Shown: positions 43,992-52,977 of the stretch, piece by piece | How positions within the stretch are numbered: the stretch's first letter is position 1 | Layout: each line of letters begins with the position of its first letter | Assembly: GCF_030373225.1 (NCBI RefSeq) | Contig: NZ_JAUCZG010000022.1 | Span: forward strand, 1-64,000 | Direction: 5' to 3' | Length of the DNA stretch: 64,000 nucleotides | DNA from: Hydrogenophaga sp. | GTDB taxonomy: Bacteria > Pseudomonadota > Gammaproteobacteria > Burkholderiales > Burkholderiaceae_C | Notes under the pieces: model-generated | Database searches by the model: none | What the model was told of the DNA's origin: nothing | Seen by the model: only the letters and a program-made list of their open reading frames with translations | Made by a program: the position numbers and the translations under genes

Positions 43992-44948
43992 ATGCCAGAC
44001 CAGACCTGCTCCCACACAGACGCACATGAGTTCATACCCCTGCTGCCCTACTACGTCTACGTCCTGACCGATCCTCGCGACGAAACGGTTTTCTATGTTG
44101 GAAAGGGCAAAGGAGAGCGAGCCTTCAATCACACGACTGAAGTCAGGATGTTGATCGCGAGGGGCACCGCCCTGGAGTCTGCCAAGCACCGCAAGATCCG
44201 GGAGATTCTGGACTGTGGCGCCGAACCCAAGGCGATGGTCGTGGCGCGCTTCGACGATGAGCAGCAAGCCCATGCGGTCGAATCGGTGTTGATCAACTTC
44301 AGCTACGACTACGAGCACAGCCTGACCAATTCCGTGCGCGGACATGGCGCGGAATTCGTGAGGCGCTTTGGTGACAGCAGCGTGCTGGCCGGCATTGATA
44401 TTCCGGCACGGGTGCGGACGAACGACGGGGGTTTCAGAGACAAAAAAATAGAGGCACTGCAGGCTGCCGGTGCGTACGAACTCCTGGATCGAATCCGTGA
44501 TCAGCTGTCGGCTCGCGGCTTCGTCTGGCGCAACTTCGAAGCGGGGACACCTGACCGGCCATTCGATCCCGGAGCGAGCAACGGGTGCCTGGGTGTCATG
44601 GTGCACATCGAGGGAATCGACTTCATGGTCACCTTTTCCAAGGCTTGCCGGCCCGGCGTTTCAGTTGCCAACACACCCGCGACGAGAAATGCGAAGGCAC
44701 GTGAAGGCCTTGTTCGAATTGAGCAGGAGTTGGGAGCGGAATTTCGCGTTGGGCCGCCGAAGAACACTCTGATCAAGGGCGAGGGTCGCTTCAGAGACTT
44801 CGAGCACACTCAGCGAGTGCGGGCAAACGGCAAGCCCGAGCTCACCAAGCCGACCTTCGACCCGGACAACCTCGAAGCGCTGTTTGAGCTGTTGGGTAAG
44901 TTCAGGAGAATTCTGGGTGCCCCTCCTTCCACGCCTGGAGCCGCTTAG
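43992..44948 (+). CDS. GIY-YIG nuclease-like protein (LEM3 type)
   Basis: The N-terminal 100 residues of this 318-aa protein match LEM3-like GIY-YIG domains: YYVYVLTDPRDETVFYVGKG, then KGERAFNH, KHRKIREIL and the helix DEQQAHAVESVLINF with the glutamate expected at the metal site. The remainder (FVWRNFEAGTPDRPFDPG, LGVMVHIEGIDFMVTFSKA) is unfamiliar and could bind the target. Such proteins cut DNA in repair or restriction. It ends 34 bases before the SbcD remnant on the same strand. Confidence 0.8.
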   Translation: MPDQTCSHTDAHEFIPLLPYYVYVLTDPRDETVFYVGKGKGERAFNHTTEVRMLIARGTALESAKHRKIREILDCGAEPKAMVVARFDDEQQAHAVESVLINFSYDYEHSLTNSVRGHGAEFVRRFGDSSVLAGIDIPARVRTNDGGFRDKKIEALQAAGAYELLDRIRDQLSARGFVWRNFEAGTPDRPFDPGASNGCLGVMVHIEGIDFMVTFSKACRPGVSVANTPATRNAKAREGLVRIEQELGAEFRVGPPKNTLIKGEGRFRDFEHTQRVRANGKPELTKPTFDPDNLEALFELLGKFRRILGAPPSTPGAA

Positions 44949-44982
44949 GCGGTGCACCGGTGCGTGAACGGCTGGACGAACG

Positions 44983-45150
44983 ATGAGATTCCTTCACACC
45001 GCCGACTGGCACCTCGGTCGCTACTTACACGGCACCTCGCTGCTGCATGACCAAGCCCACCTGCTCGACCAGTTCGTCGACCTGGCGCGCTCCGAATAAG
45101 TCGACGCCGTCGTCGTCGCCGGCGATGTTTATGACCGCGCCGCGCCGTGC
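44983..45150 (+). pseudogene. Remnant of sbcD (N-terminus only)
   Basis: MRFLHTADWHLGRYLHGTSL followed by LLDQFVDLARSE, a TAA stop and, in the same frame, VDAVVVAGDVYDRAAP is the N-terminus of the SbcD phosphoesterase, including the metal-binding D-W-H and GDVYDR motifs. The gene stops being recognisable at about 45150, where hipA-derived sequence begins. Only about 55 of some 400 codons remain. No sbcC follows. Confidence 0.75.
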
Positions 45151-45346
45151 CGCCTGCCGATGCCGCCTGCCGGTGAGAGGCGCAAGTCGCCATCGCCCGC
45201 GGGCATGCGGCGTCGGGGCATGTTCGCCAGCGGCTTAACCAGGTCTGCGTTGTCCAGCCAGCAGCAAGAGCAAAGCAGAGAAGGGAAGCGTGGCCCGGTC
45301 GCCAAACGGTTCTGCTTGCTGCGGTAACGACTGGGACAGCGGGGTT
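45150..45346 (-). pseudogene. Third hipA copy, internal fragment
   Basis: On the minus strand TTPLSQSLPQQAEPFGDRAT and WLDNADLVKPLANMPRRRMP, then AGDGDLRLSPAGG match the intact HipA (ATPLSQSLPLQAETFDDRAT and WLDDSDLLKLLAEMPRRPML, AGDGDLRLSLAGA). About 65 residues between these blocks are deleted and both ends are missing. It abuts the sbcD fragment on one side and unrelated sequence on the other. Confidence 0.7.
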
Positions 45347-45688
45347 GTGTGTGGGGGCCTCAGTGGATGGATGGAAAGTGGGGCCGGGCACCGCCAACGC
45401 AGTGGCCGACTTGGCCGCCGCTGCAACATGCACCATGGCCTCGCCCGGGTTCGTCGAACGGGGCCGACGACATGGCGAACCAACCCGTCGGGCGCGCGTT
45501 TTTTCATGGGCTGCCTGTCGGTGAGGAAGTGCGGGAGGGCGTGGCCGTTGGCCAGCAGCGCATCAACCAGCAGAACCGGAAGGCCGCCGAGCACCAGCTC
45601 GACGACCTGATCGGCAGCGTCGAGCCCCGACTGGAAGACGTCCCTTGAACAAGCAGGACCCACCAGATCGCGAGCAGGCATGTTGCGT
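45347..45688. other. Unassigned stretch between remnants
   Basis: A plus-strand frame reads MANQPVGRAFFHGLPVGEEV and ends SVEPRLEDVP near 45648, but I do not recognise it. It is probably another fragment. No complete gene is supported. Confidence 0.35.
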
Positions 45689-45689
45689 T

Positions 45690-45722
45690 ATTACTGTAAT
45701 CATTGACGTTAACAGTTATTTC
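45690..45722 (+). promoter_or_regulatory. Putative AbiEi operator/promoter region
   Basis: ATTACTGTAAT (45690-45700) is a perfect palindrome and GTTAACAGTTAT follows within 20 bases, all in an unusually AT-rich stretch just before the antitoxin gene. AbiEi proteins repress their own promoter by binding repeats, so this is a likely site. Confidence 0.4.
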
Positions 45723-45738
45723 GCAACAAAATGCCGCC

Positions 45739-46365
45739 ATGAACGCTACCGCCGTCGAGACCTCATCCACCCAGGAACAGCAGGTGCTGCGGCTCGCACG
45801 CGAGCACAAGCTCTTGCGCGCGCGCGACGTGACTCAGCACGGCCTGCCAACCATCGCCCTGACGCGCTTGGTGCAAGCCGGCAAGCTCGAACGCGTGGCG
45901 CGCGGCCTCTACAGCCTGCTCGACACCGAGATGAGCGAGTACCGCTCGCTGGCAGAAGTCTCGGCGCGTGTGCCCAAGGGCGTGGTCTGCCTGCTGTCGG
46001 CCTTGCGGTTCCACGAGATCGGAACACAGGCCCCCCACGAGGTCTGGATCGCCATCCCGCCACACATGGTGAGCCCTCGGCTCGACCAGCCCGCGATCCG
46101 GGTCGTGCGGATGTCGGACGAAACCCTCGCCGAGGGCGTCGATCGCCTGAAGATCGACGGTGTCGACGTGGCGGTCTTCACCGCGGCCCGGACCATCGTC
46201 GACTGTTTCCGGTTCCGCAACAAGATCGGGCTGGACGTGGCGCTCGAAGCACTGCGCGATGGCTGGAGCCAGCGCAAGTTCACGCTGGACGACCTCTGGC
46301 GACACGCCGCGCGCGGGCGCGTGGCCAATGTCATTCGCCCCTACATCGAGGCCATCACGGCATGA
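45739..46365 (+). CDS. abiEi: AbiEi-type antitoxin/repressor
   Basis: The 208-aa protein has an N-terminal winged helix (QQVLRLAREHKLLRARDVTQ, PTIALTRLVQAGKLERVARG, LYSLLD) and the AbiEi C-terminal domain (EVWIAIPPHMVSPRL, GVDVAVFTAARTIVDCFRFR, LDDLWRHAARGRVANVI). In type IV toxin-antitoxin systems it represses the operon and counteracts the nucleotidyltransferase toxin AbiEii. ATG 45739 is chosen as start; a TTG at 45703 would extend it. The stop overlaps the toxin start (ATGA), the usual coupling. The gene is intact although the toxin is not. Confidence 0.88.
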   Translation: MNATAVETSSTQEQQVLRLAREHKLLRARDVTQHGLPTIALTRLVQAGKLERVARGLYSLLDTEMSEYRSLAEVSARVPKGVVCLLSALRFHEIGTQAPHEVWIAIPPHMVSPRLDQPAIRVVRMSDETLAEGVDRLKIDGVDVAVFTAARTIVDCFRFRNKIGLDVALEALRDGWSQRKFTLDDLWRHAARGRVANVIRPYIEAITA

Positions 46366-46871
46366 CCGCCAACCGCGCCGCGTCGATCCGCGCCAGGCTC
46401 AAGCAGCACACCGACACGTCGAAGCAGGACTTCAACCTGACCTTGACCCGGTAGGGGCTGGAACGCCTGCTCTACCGACTGTCCATCTCCGAGCACGCAC
46501 CGAACTTCCTACTCAAGGGTGCACTGCTGTTCCAACTCTGGTACGGCCAGCCGCACCGGCCGACACGCGATGCCGATCTGCTGGGTTTCGGCCCTGACGA
46601 CGTTCCCACGCTGGTCGACTTCTTCCGATCGATTGCCTGCATTGCAGCGGACGACGGCGTCGTCTTCGATCCCACGTCGGTCGCGGGCAGCCCTATCCGC
46701 AAGGATGCTGGTTACGGCGGCGTGCGCATCGATCTGCGCGCTGCGCTCGACGGCGCCCGCCTTTCCCTGCAGATCGACATCGGCTTCGGCGATGCCGTCA
46801 CGCCGGCGGCGCAGTCCATCGCCTACCCCACCCTGCTGCCCGACGTCCCCGCACCGACCTTGCGCGCTTAG
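46362..46871 (+). pseudogene. abiEii: AbiEii toxin gene, amber stop and 3' truncation
   Basis: The frame MTANRAASIRARLKQHTDTS, QDFNLTLTR is followed by TAG (46452-46454, codon 31) and then continues GLERLLYRLSISEHAPNFLL, KGALLFQLW, the nucleotidyltransferase motif PTRDADLLGFG and LQIDIGFGDAVTP to APTLRA and a stop at 46869. Family members usually have a tyrosine where the TAG stands (LTRYGLERLLYR), so one base change probably caused it. They also have about 100-130 more residues at the C-terminus. The gene ends at a junction shared with pglX. It cannot make full toxin. Confidence 0.85.
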
Positions 46872-47521
46872 AGCCAGCCGATGATCTCGACCTCGGCCCA
46901 GTCTTCTTCTGGGATCTCGGCCACGAGTTTGGCGATGACCGAGTCGCTGAGCAGCAGGTTGTCGGGCAGCAGCAGCTCGGTTTCGTCGTCGATGTGCTCG
47001 AACAGGAAAGGCATGGCCTGGTGCAGGGCGTTGCACTGGGCGATGAGCAGCAGGCGGTAGAGCTCGCCGTCGCGGTTGCCGGCGAGCTTGAGTTCGTTGA
47101 CCTGACTGGCCTTGAGGCCGGGCAGTTCGCCCGCCTGGGCAAGCTCGCTGGCGTGCGCAAGGATCTCGGGCAGACCGCCCTCCCTGCTGGAGAGGGCTCG
47201 GTGACCATGGCCCAAATAGTCGTGCAGCTCCATGTAGCGCAGGGCGGCGAAGCGGTTGAACCAGGTGTAGGCCACGGCTTCGACGGTCTGGGTAAAGCCC
47301 TCCCGCTGCATGCGGGCGATGAGCTGCTGGCGCTGCGCGTCGACTTTGGCCTGCCATGCCTGGCCCGCGATAACAGTCACGTCGCCTTGCGTCTGGGCAG
47401 GCGCAACCTTCAGTTGACCGTACTCCTCGTCCAACCCCAGCTGATGGGCGCGGGCAGAAACGGCGGCGATGAAGTCTTTGCGGGCTTGCGGGGCGTAGGA
47501 CTTGAGCTTGGACTTGTTCAT
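46868..47521 (-). pseudogene. pglX: pglX (BREX methyltransferase), first 217 codons only
   Basis: PglX is the adenine methyltransferase of BREX, normally about 1200 residues. The fragment begins MNKSKLKSYAPQARKDFIAA and contains VAYTWFNRFAALRYMELHDY, LSSREGGLPEILAHASELA, LAGNRDGELYRLLLIAQCNA and EEDWAEVEIIGWL, the conserved N-terminal region, then stops at a TAA created at the junction with abiEii. The methyltransferase motifs lie beyond the break and are gone. A longer upstream frame to 47698 is not real. It lies 88 bases after hipA. Confidence 0.88.
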
Positions 47522-47609
47522 GTTGAGGCAGGTGTAGCGCGCCCTGCGTGAGGGGCTAGGGCTGGGGCGGCGGAAAAGAGGATGGGGTGGAGAAGAGTTG
47601 GCCGCTGGG

Positions 47610-48932
47610 TTATGGCGAGGAGCCGTCTTCGTCTTGGGTGTCGGTTTCGTCCTCGGCTTGCGCTGGGGACATGGCGAGCCGGCGCAGGGTGGTGGCACAG
47701 CGGTATTCGATCAGTTCGCAAATCTGGTTGAGTACCGGATGTGTGTGACCTGCTACAGCAAACTGTTCGTGGTACTGCCGCGCTTCTGCGCCCAGTCTCT
47801 CGGCAACTCGTTTGAGCTCCTTTTTGACCTGCGCAGGAGACAGGCCGGTGCTGGCGGCAAACTGCTCCCAGTGGCGGGCGTGCAGCTCGGCAAAACGGTA
47901 CTTGCTGCCGATCTTCATCGCCATCTTGTCGGTGAGCTCTGGGTAGACAGCGGTGGACAGCGCGTCGTAAAGGGGCGCGAGCACAGCGCCGCGTGGCGTG
48001 TAGAGCAGCGAGAAGTTCTTGGCGTGGGCGTCGTGGTTGCCGATGAGGACGTTGAACAGCACAAAGCTCAGTAACTTGAGAATCTGCGGTGCGTTGGGGC
48101 GCGTGGCGCTGCGCACCAGGGCAAAGGCCTGGGCGAGGTCGGGACCACCTTCGCTCTGGTACTTCAGTTCGGGCGGCACGCCCAAGGCCTGGCAGAAGTC
48201 TTCCTGGTGCAGGCGCTGGGTGGAGCTGGCGGATGCATGCGTGGCGGGCAAGCGGTCGTAACGCTGCACCAGCAGGTAGGGCTGCCCTTGCACCCGGCGG
48301 ATTTCGGTGGGGGCTGAATCGAGCCCCATGGCCCGGGCGAGCGCCATGCAGAAGCCTTCGTTGAAGACGCTGCCTTCAACCCCTTCGATGGCGGGTTTGA
48401 GGATGTGGGTACTGGGGGAGCCAAACAGGGGCAGGCCGATGCGTTCGCCCGCAACAACCACGGGCAGCTTGTCTTGTGCCCCTGCGAGCGAAAGGCGCAA
48501 GTCGCCGTCGCCCGCGAGCATGGGGCGGCGGGGCATTTCTGCGAGCAGCTTGAGCAGGTCTGAGTCGTCCAGCCAGCGCACGGTATCGGCCGGGGCGGCA
48601 TCGCTGGGCGATTGCCCGGGTTCCAGCAGGGTGACGGCGCCGGCGCATTCGCCGCCGATGCCGTCGAGCAGGGCAAAGTCGTTCTGGCGGGATACACCCA
48701 GGGCCTGGGCCACCAGGCGGCGCTTATCCCCCTCGGGCAAGAGGCCGGCAAAGAAGGGGCGCGTAGCCCGGTCGTCAAAGGTTTCTGCCTGCAGTGGCAG
48801 TGACTGAGAAAGCGGCGTTGCGTGTTCGTTGGTCAGCCATTCGGGGAGGTAGCTGAAGGCGAGGCGGCCGTCAGTCTGCATGAGCGTTCCGATGGAGTTG
48901 CCAAAAAGCCAGACGCCGAGCTGTCGGGCCAT
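47610..48932 (-). CDS. hipA: HipA-family toxin kinase
   Basis: HipA is a serine/threonine kinase; the classical E. coli enzyme inactivates glutamyl-tRNA synthetase. The 440-aa protein has the N-terminal domain (MARQLGVWLFGNSIGTLMQT, FFAGLLPEGDKRRLVAQALG), the ATP-binding region (LAGAQDKLPVVVAG, THILKPAIEG, YLLVQRYDR) and the catalytic loop GNHDAHAKNFSLLY with PLYDALSTAVY. All key residues are present and the length is normal. ATG 48932 lies one base after the hipB stop. It is inserted between brxC and pglX of the BREX remnant; two degraded copies lie at 40182 and 45150. Confidence 0.92.
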   Translation of the reverse strand: MARQLGVWLFGNSIGTLMQTDGRLAFSYLPEWLTNEHATPLSQSLPLQAETFDDRATRPFFAGLLPEGDKRRLVAQALGVSRQNDFALLDGIGGECAGAVTLLEPGQSPSDAAPADTVRWLDDSDLLKLLAEMPRRPMLAGDGDLRLSLAGAQDKLPVVVAGERIGLPLFGSPSTHILKPAIEGVEGSVFNEGFCMALARAMGLDSAPTEIRRVQGQPYLLVQRYDRLPATHASASSTQRLHQEDFCQALGVPPELKYQSEGGPDLAQAFALVRSATRPNAPQILKLLSFVLFNVLIGNHDAHAKNFSLLYTPRGAVLAPLYDALSTAVYPELTDKMAMKIGSKYRFAELHARHWEQFAASTGLSPAQVKKELKRVAERLGAEARQYHEQFAVAGHTHPVLNQICELIEYRCATTLRRLAMSPAQAEDETDTQDEDGSSP

Positions 48933-48933
48933 G

Positions 48934-49170
48934 TCAGGCCCCCTCGCCCGAGATGGGCAGGCCACCAACCTGAAGTTCACCGCCCAGGGCGTGCAGCACG
49001 CGCAGGATGTTTTCAAGCCGCAAGGTGGGTTTGCCGGCTTCAAGATCCACGATGAAACGCACACCGACGCCGGCCGCCAGCGCGAGCTGCGGCTGGGTCA
49101 AGTTCAGCTGCTTGCGAGCGCTGCGCATGGCTTGACCCAGGGACTCAGGGGTGTCGATACGGATGTTCAT
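48934..49170 (-). CDS. hipB: HipB-family antitoxin
   Basis: This 78-aa Xre-type protein begins MNIRIDTPESLGQAMRSARK and carries a helix-turn-helix (LTQPQLALAAGVGVRFIVDL, EAGKPTLRLENILRVLHAL). It binds HipA and represses the operon. It directly precedes hipA and follows two palindromes that fit as operators. It is nearly identical over its last 60 residues to the truncated copy at 40504. Confidence 0.92.
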   Translation of the reverse strand: MNIRIDTPESLGQAMRSARKQLNLTQPQLALAAGVGVRFIVDLEAGKPTLRLENILRVLHALGGELQVGGLPISGEGA

Positions 49171-49173
49171 GCA

Positions 49174-49193
49174 AATTTCCTGTTCGGGAAATT
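49174..49193 (-). promoter_or_regulatory. Candidate HipB operator 1
   Basis: AATTTCC-TGTTCG-GGAAATT is a perfect 7+7 palindrome starting four bases upstream of the hipB start codon. It resembles the TATCC-N8-GGATA operators of E. coli hipBA in form (YCC...GGR). Confidence 0.6.
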
Positions 49194-49224
49194 ATGAAGA
49201 GCCCTGCGCCCAGATGCAAGAAAA

Positions 49225-49242
49225 ATTTACCGATAGGTAAAT
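49225..49242 (-). promoter_or_regulatory. Candidate HipB operator 2
   Basis: ATTTACC-GATA-GGTAAAT is a second perfect 7+7 palindrome, 32 bases from the first, in the AT-rich spacer between brxC and hipB. Confidence 0.6.
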
Positions 49243-49314
49243 ATTCACCAGCATCAGAGTCGCTGCGACAAAAATGCCCCGAACGGGAAACATTAATGGA
49301 CCAGTGTGTCGCTG

Positions 49315-52300
49315 CTACTGCACCCGCGCTTTTTGCCCGGCGCGAATGACATCGAGCAGTTCGGTCTTGAGGTTGGCCAAGTAGACGTCCACATCGGCCT
49401 CGGTTTCCAGGTAGGTCTTGGTGGCCAAGTCTGCCGCGCGTACCACGCGGGTGGGCTTGGTCACGACATTGGCCACGTTGGGTGAACCTGTCGCGAGTGA
49501 CTGGATGATGGCGCCGGGCACCGCCACAGCAGTAGCCGGCTTTGACGCCGCTTCAACGAGCGCAATGGCCTCGTCCATGAGTTCGCCTCCTTGCCCCTGA
49601 AGGTAAAGGATCTGGGCGATGCTGACCTGACTGGAGACGCGAGTCTTGAGGTCTTGCAATGGCTTAAGCGCTTTGTTGCTGACCTCGGGTGTGGCGCCTG
49701 CGGCGTCGAGCTTGGTCTGCACCTCGGCGATCTTGCTGTCGATGGACAGCAAAGCCCTTTCGCGCTTTTCCTGGGCCAGCTGCTCGTTCGCGGCAGTGAC
49801 CGTGGCGAGCAATGGCTCAATGCGGTTGACCAGGCCGTAGGGCTTGGGGTTGTCGCGGATCTGGGCGAGTTCGGTGAGCGCGGACGCAGCAGGCGGCAGC
49901 TTGTTGAGCGCTTCACGGTTGTCGGCAAAGGCACGCAAACCTTCGAGCAGCTTGCGCCAGGCGGTGATCTGGGTCTTGTAAAAGTTGACCAGGTCGTGGA
50001 TGTCTTCGGCGGTGTCGAGCCAGTCGTCTTTACTCGCGAGTAATGATTCGATGAATGCGAAGCTGTCGCCAGTGGCAAGCTGCTTGCCGATACGGGCCAA
50101 CGCAGACTCGATGTCGGCCTTGCCGGGGTGGTGCGCCGTGCCCGCAGTGTGGACATAACTCTTGAGGTCGGACTGCCATTCGCCCAAGCGCTCGCGGAAG
50201 TCGGCGACCAAGCCGTCTTCTTCATCACGGCCCAACTTGCTGAACAACTCTTTGTACAGATCGCGCGCGCGCTTGATCGCGGTGGCGTCAGCTGTTTTGC
50301 GCTTGAGGATGGAAACCTGCTTGAACCGCGCGGACTTGGTGAGCGGCTCCATGGCGCTCAAGGGCTGCAGGTCGTCGCCTTCCATCATGAGCTTGATTTC
50401 ACCCGCCTTGAACAGGCGGGCGATCAGCAACACGGTTTCCCACTCAGGCTTCCAGCCCCAGGGAATGCCGGCGAAACGGTCAACCACGTCGGACAGCAAC
50501 ACGCGGGTCTGTCCAGCCGCAAGGCCGAGATATTCACGTATCTCGTTGATGGCCAGCGCGTTGCCAGCTTCACCGTCCAGCCCAAGCCCAGGTTTGAGCA
50601 CATCGTCGGCGCTCAACACGGCCCGTATCTCGGCGATGGGGTCGGCCTGGCGCACCTTCAGGTACGGGAGCTTGCTGTAGGTGTTGGTGATGAGGTAGTT
50701 GAGCAACTCGTCCAGCACGGTGCTGGGGCTGCTGGCTTTGATCTGCACCGGCTGACCCAGAGCGAAGAAGTCTCCCTCCCCGACCATCTCGGAGAGCTGG
50801 TGAACGAGACGCTGACGGCGCTCTCGGTTCTCGTCTTTGCGGTCGGCGAGGATGCGCTTGAGGGTGGGGCTGGCCTGGTCGGCCTTGGGGCTGAGAATGT
50901 ACTTTTCGATCTGCACGTAGGTGGCGAGCTCGACATCGAGTCGGTCACCCTCAGCAAGACGAACGATGGCGCGCCCCATCCCTTCGCTGCTGCGCAGGAT
51001 GCACTTGGCGGCTTGCAGCCGCTCGTAGTCGTCACCCAACGGGGTCAGCACCTCAAAGCTCAGGGCATGGCTGGCCTGGCGGTAGGGTGCGCCGTCGAGG
51101 ATGCGGTTGAATTCATAGTCGGCCTTGGTCTCGCGATGGCGAACCTTGGTCTGGCTTCCAAGGATTTAGTCGAACACCAGTTCAGCGAGCAAACGAGATT
51201 TTTCCGCCGCGGAGACATCAACATGACCGATTTCGCGAGCCACGTCGCGCTCCTCGTTGGTGAGGAAAAACCAGACATCCCCATTGCGACTGACCAGGCG
51301 CTGCTGCTCCAGCCGCGCAAGGCTCTCCTGGATCTTGCGCTTGAGTTCAATCTTGTCGGCGTCGATCTGGTCGATGCAAAGCGTGGCCAGGTTGTAAATG
51401 TCGGGCTTGACGATGTCGGGGATGTACCGGATGAGGAACATCGCCTTGAGCAGCAGACTGTCGTACTCCTGCAGGGCTGGATTCAGCGGGGCTTCGTCGA
51501 TGGAGCGCTTGGCCACGCCGTCGATGAAGCTCTCGATGGAGGGGTAGAAGTCGTAGAGCGGCACCAGCGTGTCAATGCTGCGATCGGCGTTGCGCACTGC
51601 GGCGGACTGGAAGGCGTCGAGCAAGGAACGCTCGCCCCGCGACAGGTGCTTGCCCGTGGCGCCGACCTTGCGGATCGACTCAAAGATCTTTTGCAGCAGC
51701 GTGAACTGGTATGGGGCAAAGGGATAACAGGCGACAAATTCGACCGCGTCTTTGTAGCCGCGCAGGGTGACCGAGTTGCCAGCGAACCCGAGCTGGTTGT
51801 TGATGACGTCGCCTTTGGCGGCGAAGGCATCGCGCAAGGCAACATGAGCCGCCTCGGTTTTGGCAAGCAGACGTTCGCCGATGACTTCGTCTGTGTTGCT
51901 GCTGGCCAGCGACAGGCGGGTGTGAAAGCGGCCTTGAATCTTCGAGAAGTCCTGCCCCTTGGACTTGTTGGCGCCACCGATGGCAGCATCGATGTCTTCC
52001 TGGCTGGTGACGATGACCCACGCCCTGCCCCTGCACTGCGTGCCCAACTGCTCAGTGATGGTCTGCAGGCTGAGCATGAGCTGGGAGTTGGCGCCAATGA
52101 ACTGACCCACCTCATCCACCAAGAAGATCACCTTGTGGCCCGTTGGACGTGTGGCGAGGTAGTCGTTGACGACCTTGGCGAAGCCCTCGATGTTGATGCG
52201 GTAGTCATCGCGGGCGGTATCGAACCATTTGCCGGCGGATTCGGGCGTCATTCCCAAGGATTTGGCCAGGGCGGTGACGATATCGTCCCGCAAGAAATCG

Positions 52301-52929
52301 ACCGCGTCGCGTTCTTGATCCCAGGGCTTGCCGTTTGATGCCAAGAAGGCGGTCTTAAACACTTCAAACACGCCCTTGGCGACCAGGTGGCGCTCCATAT
52401 CGGCAATGTGGGGTGAGTCCCCTGAGAAGCCGAGCTTCTCGTTGAACACGCGCATGAAGACCTGCAGGATGGCGTCGCGTTCGGATTTGCTGTCGGCTTT
52501 GGCATCGATGTTGAACAGGATCACATCGGCCGTACCCTGCACCGCGCGGTGGATGTCGGCGAGCAGCATCGCGTCTTTGATCTTCTGATGATCAAAGAAC
52601 TGGGCCGCGCGCCGCTTTTCGCCAGTCTCGGGGTTGAAGGCTTCCAGGTTCTCCAGCAGATAGGAGAGGATCTTGATGAAGTGGGACTTGCCCGAGCCGA
52701 AAAAGCCAGAGACCCAGACACCCATACGGTCGGTGATGGCGGGGTCGTGGGGTTGGTCGATCGCAGCGAGGTAGGCGTCAAAAAACCGGCGCAGGTAGTC
52801 GCTGATCTGCTTGGTGACAACGTACTCTTCGAGTTCCTGCCAGACGCTGGCAGCGTCCATCTGATCGGCCTTGATGACGCCGTTGATGGGGCGGTTGATC
52901 GGTTTGAGAAACAGCTGACTGATGTTCAT
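49315..52929 (-). pseudogene. brxC: brxC (BREX ATPase) with a single in-frame stop
   Basis: BrxC is the large P-loop protein of BREX. The 1205-codon frame begins MNISQLFLKPINRPINGVIK, has Walker A GFFGSGKSHFIK near residues 75-86, VIFLVDEVGQFIGAN, and the second half starts ILGSQTKVRHRETKADYEF and ends AGQKARVQ. A TAA at 51166-51168, codon 588, splits it; both sides are in the same frame and fully conserved, so a single substitution (probably from a GAA codon) is the only lesion. A restart inside the second half, for example at 51051, could give a 578-aa C-terminal product. Full-length BrxC would need suppression of the stop. It is downstream of brxB by 48 bases. Confidence 0.9.
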
Positions 52930-52977
52930 GTTGTTGGTTGTCCCTGAGTGCTCTGATTGAAGTTGCTGACGGGCGAA

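Noticed and set aside
50128..52338. 736-codon plus-strand open frame through brxC
   Set aside because: It is antisense to a well-conserved brxC and encodes no recognisable domain.
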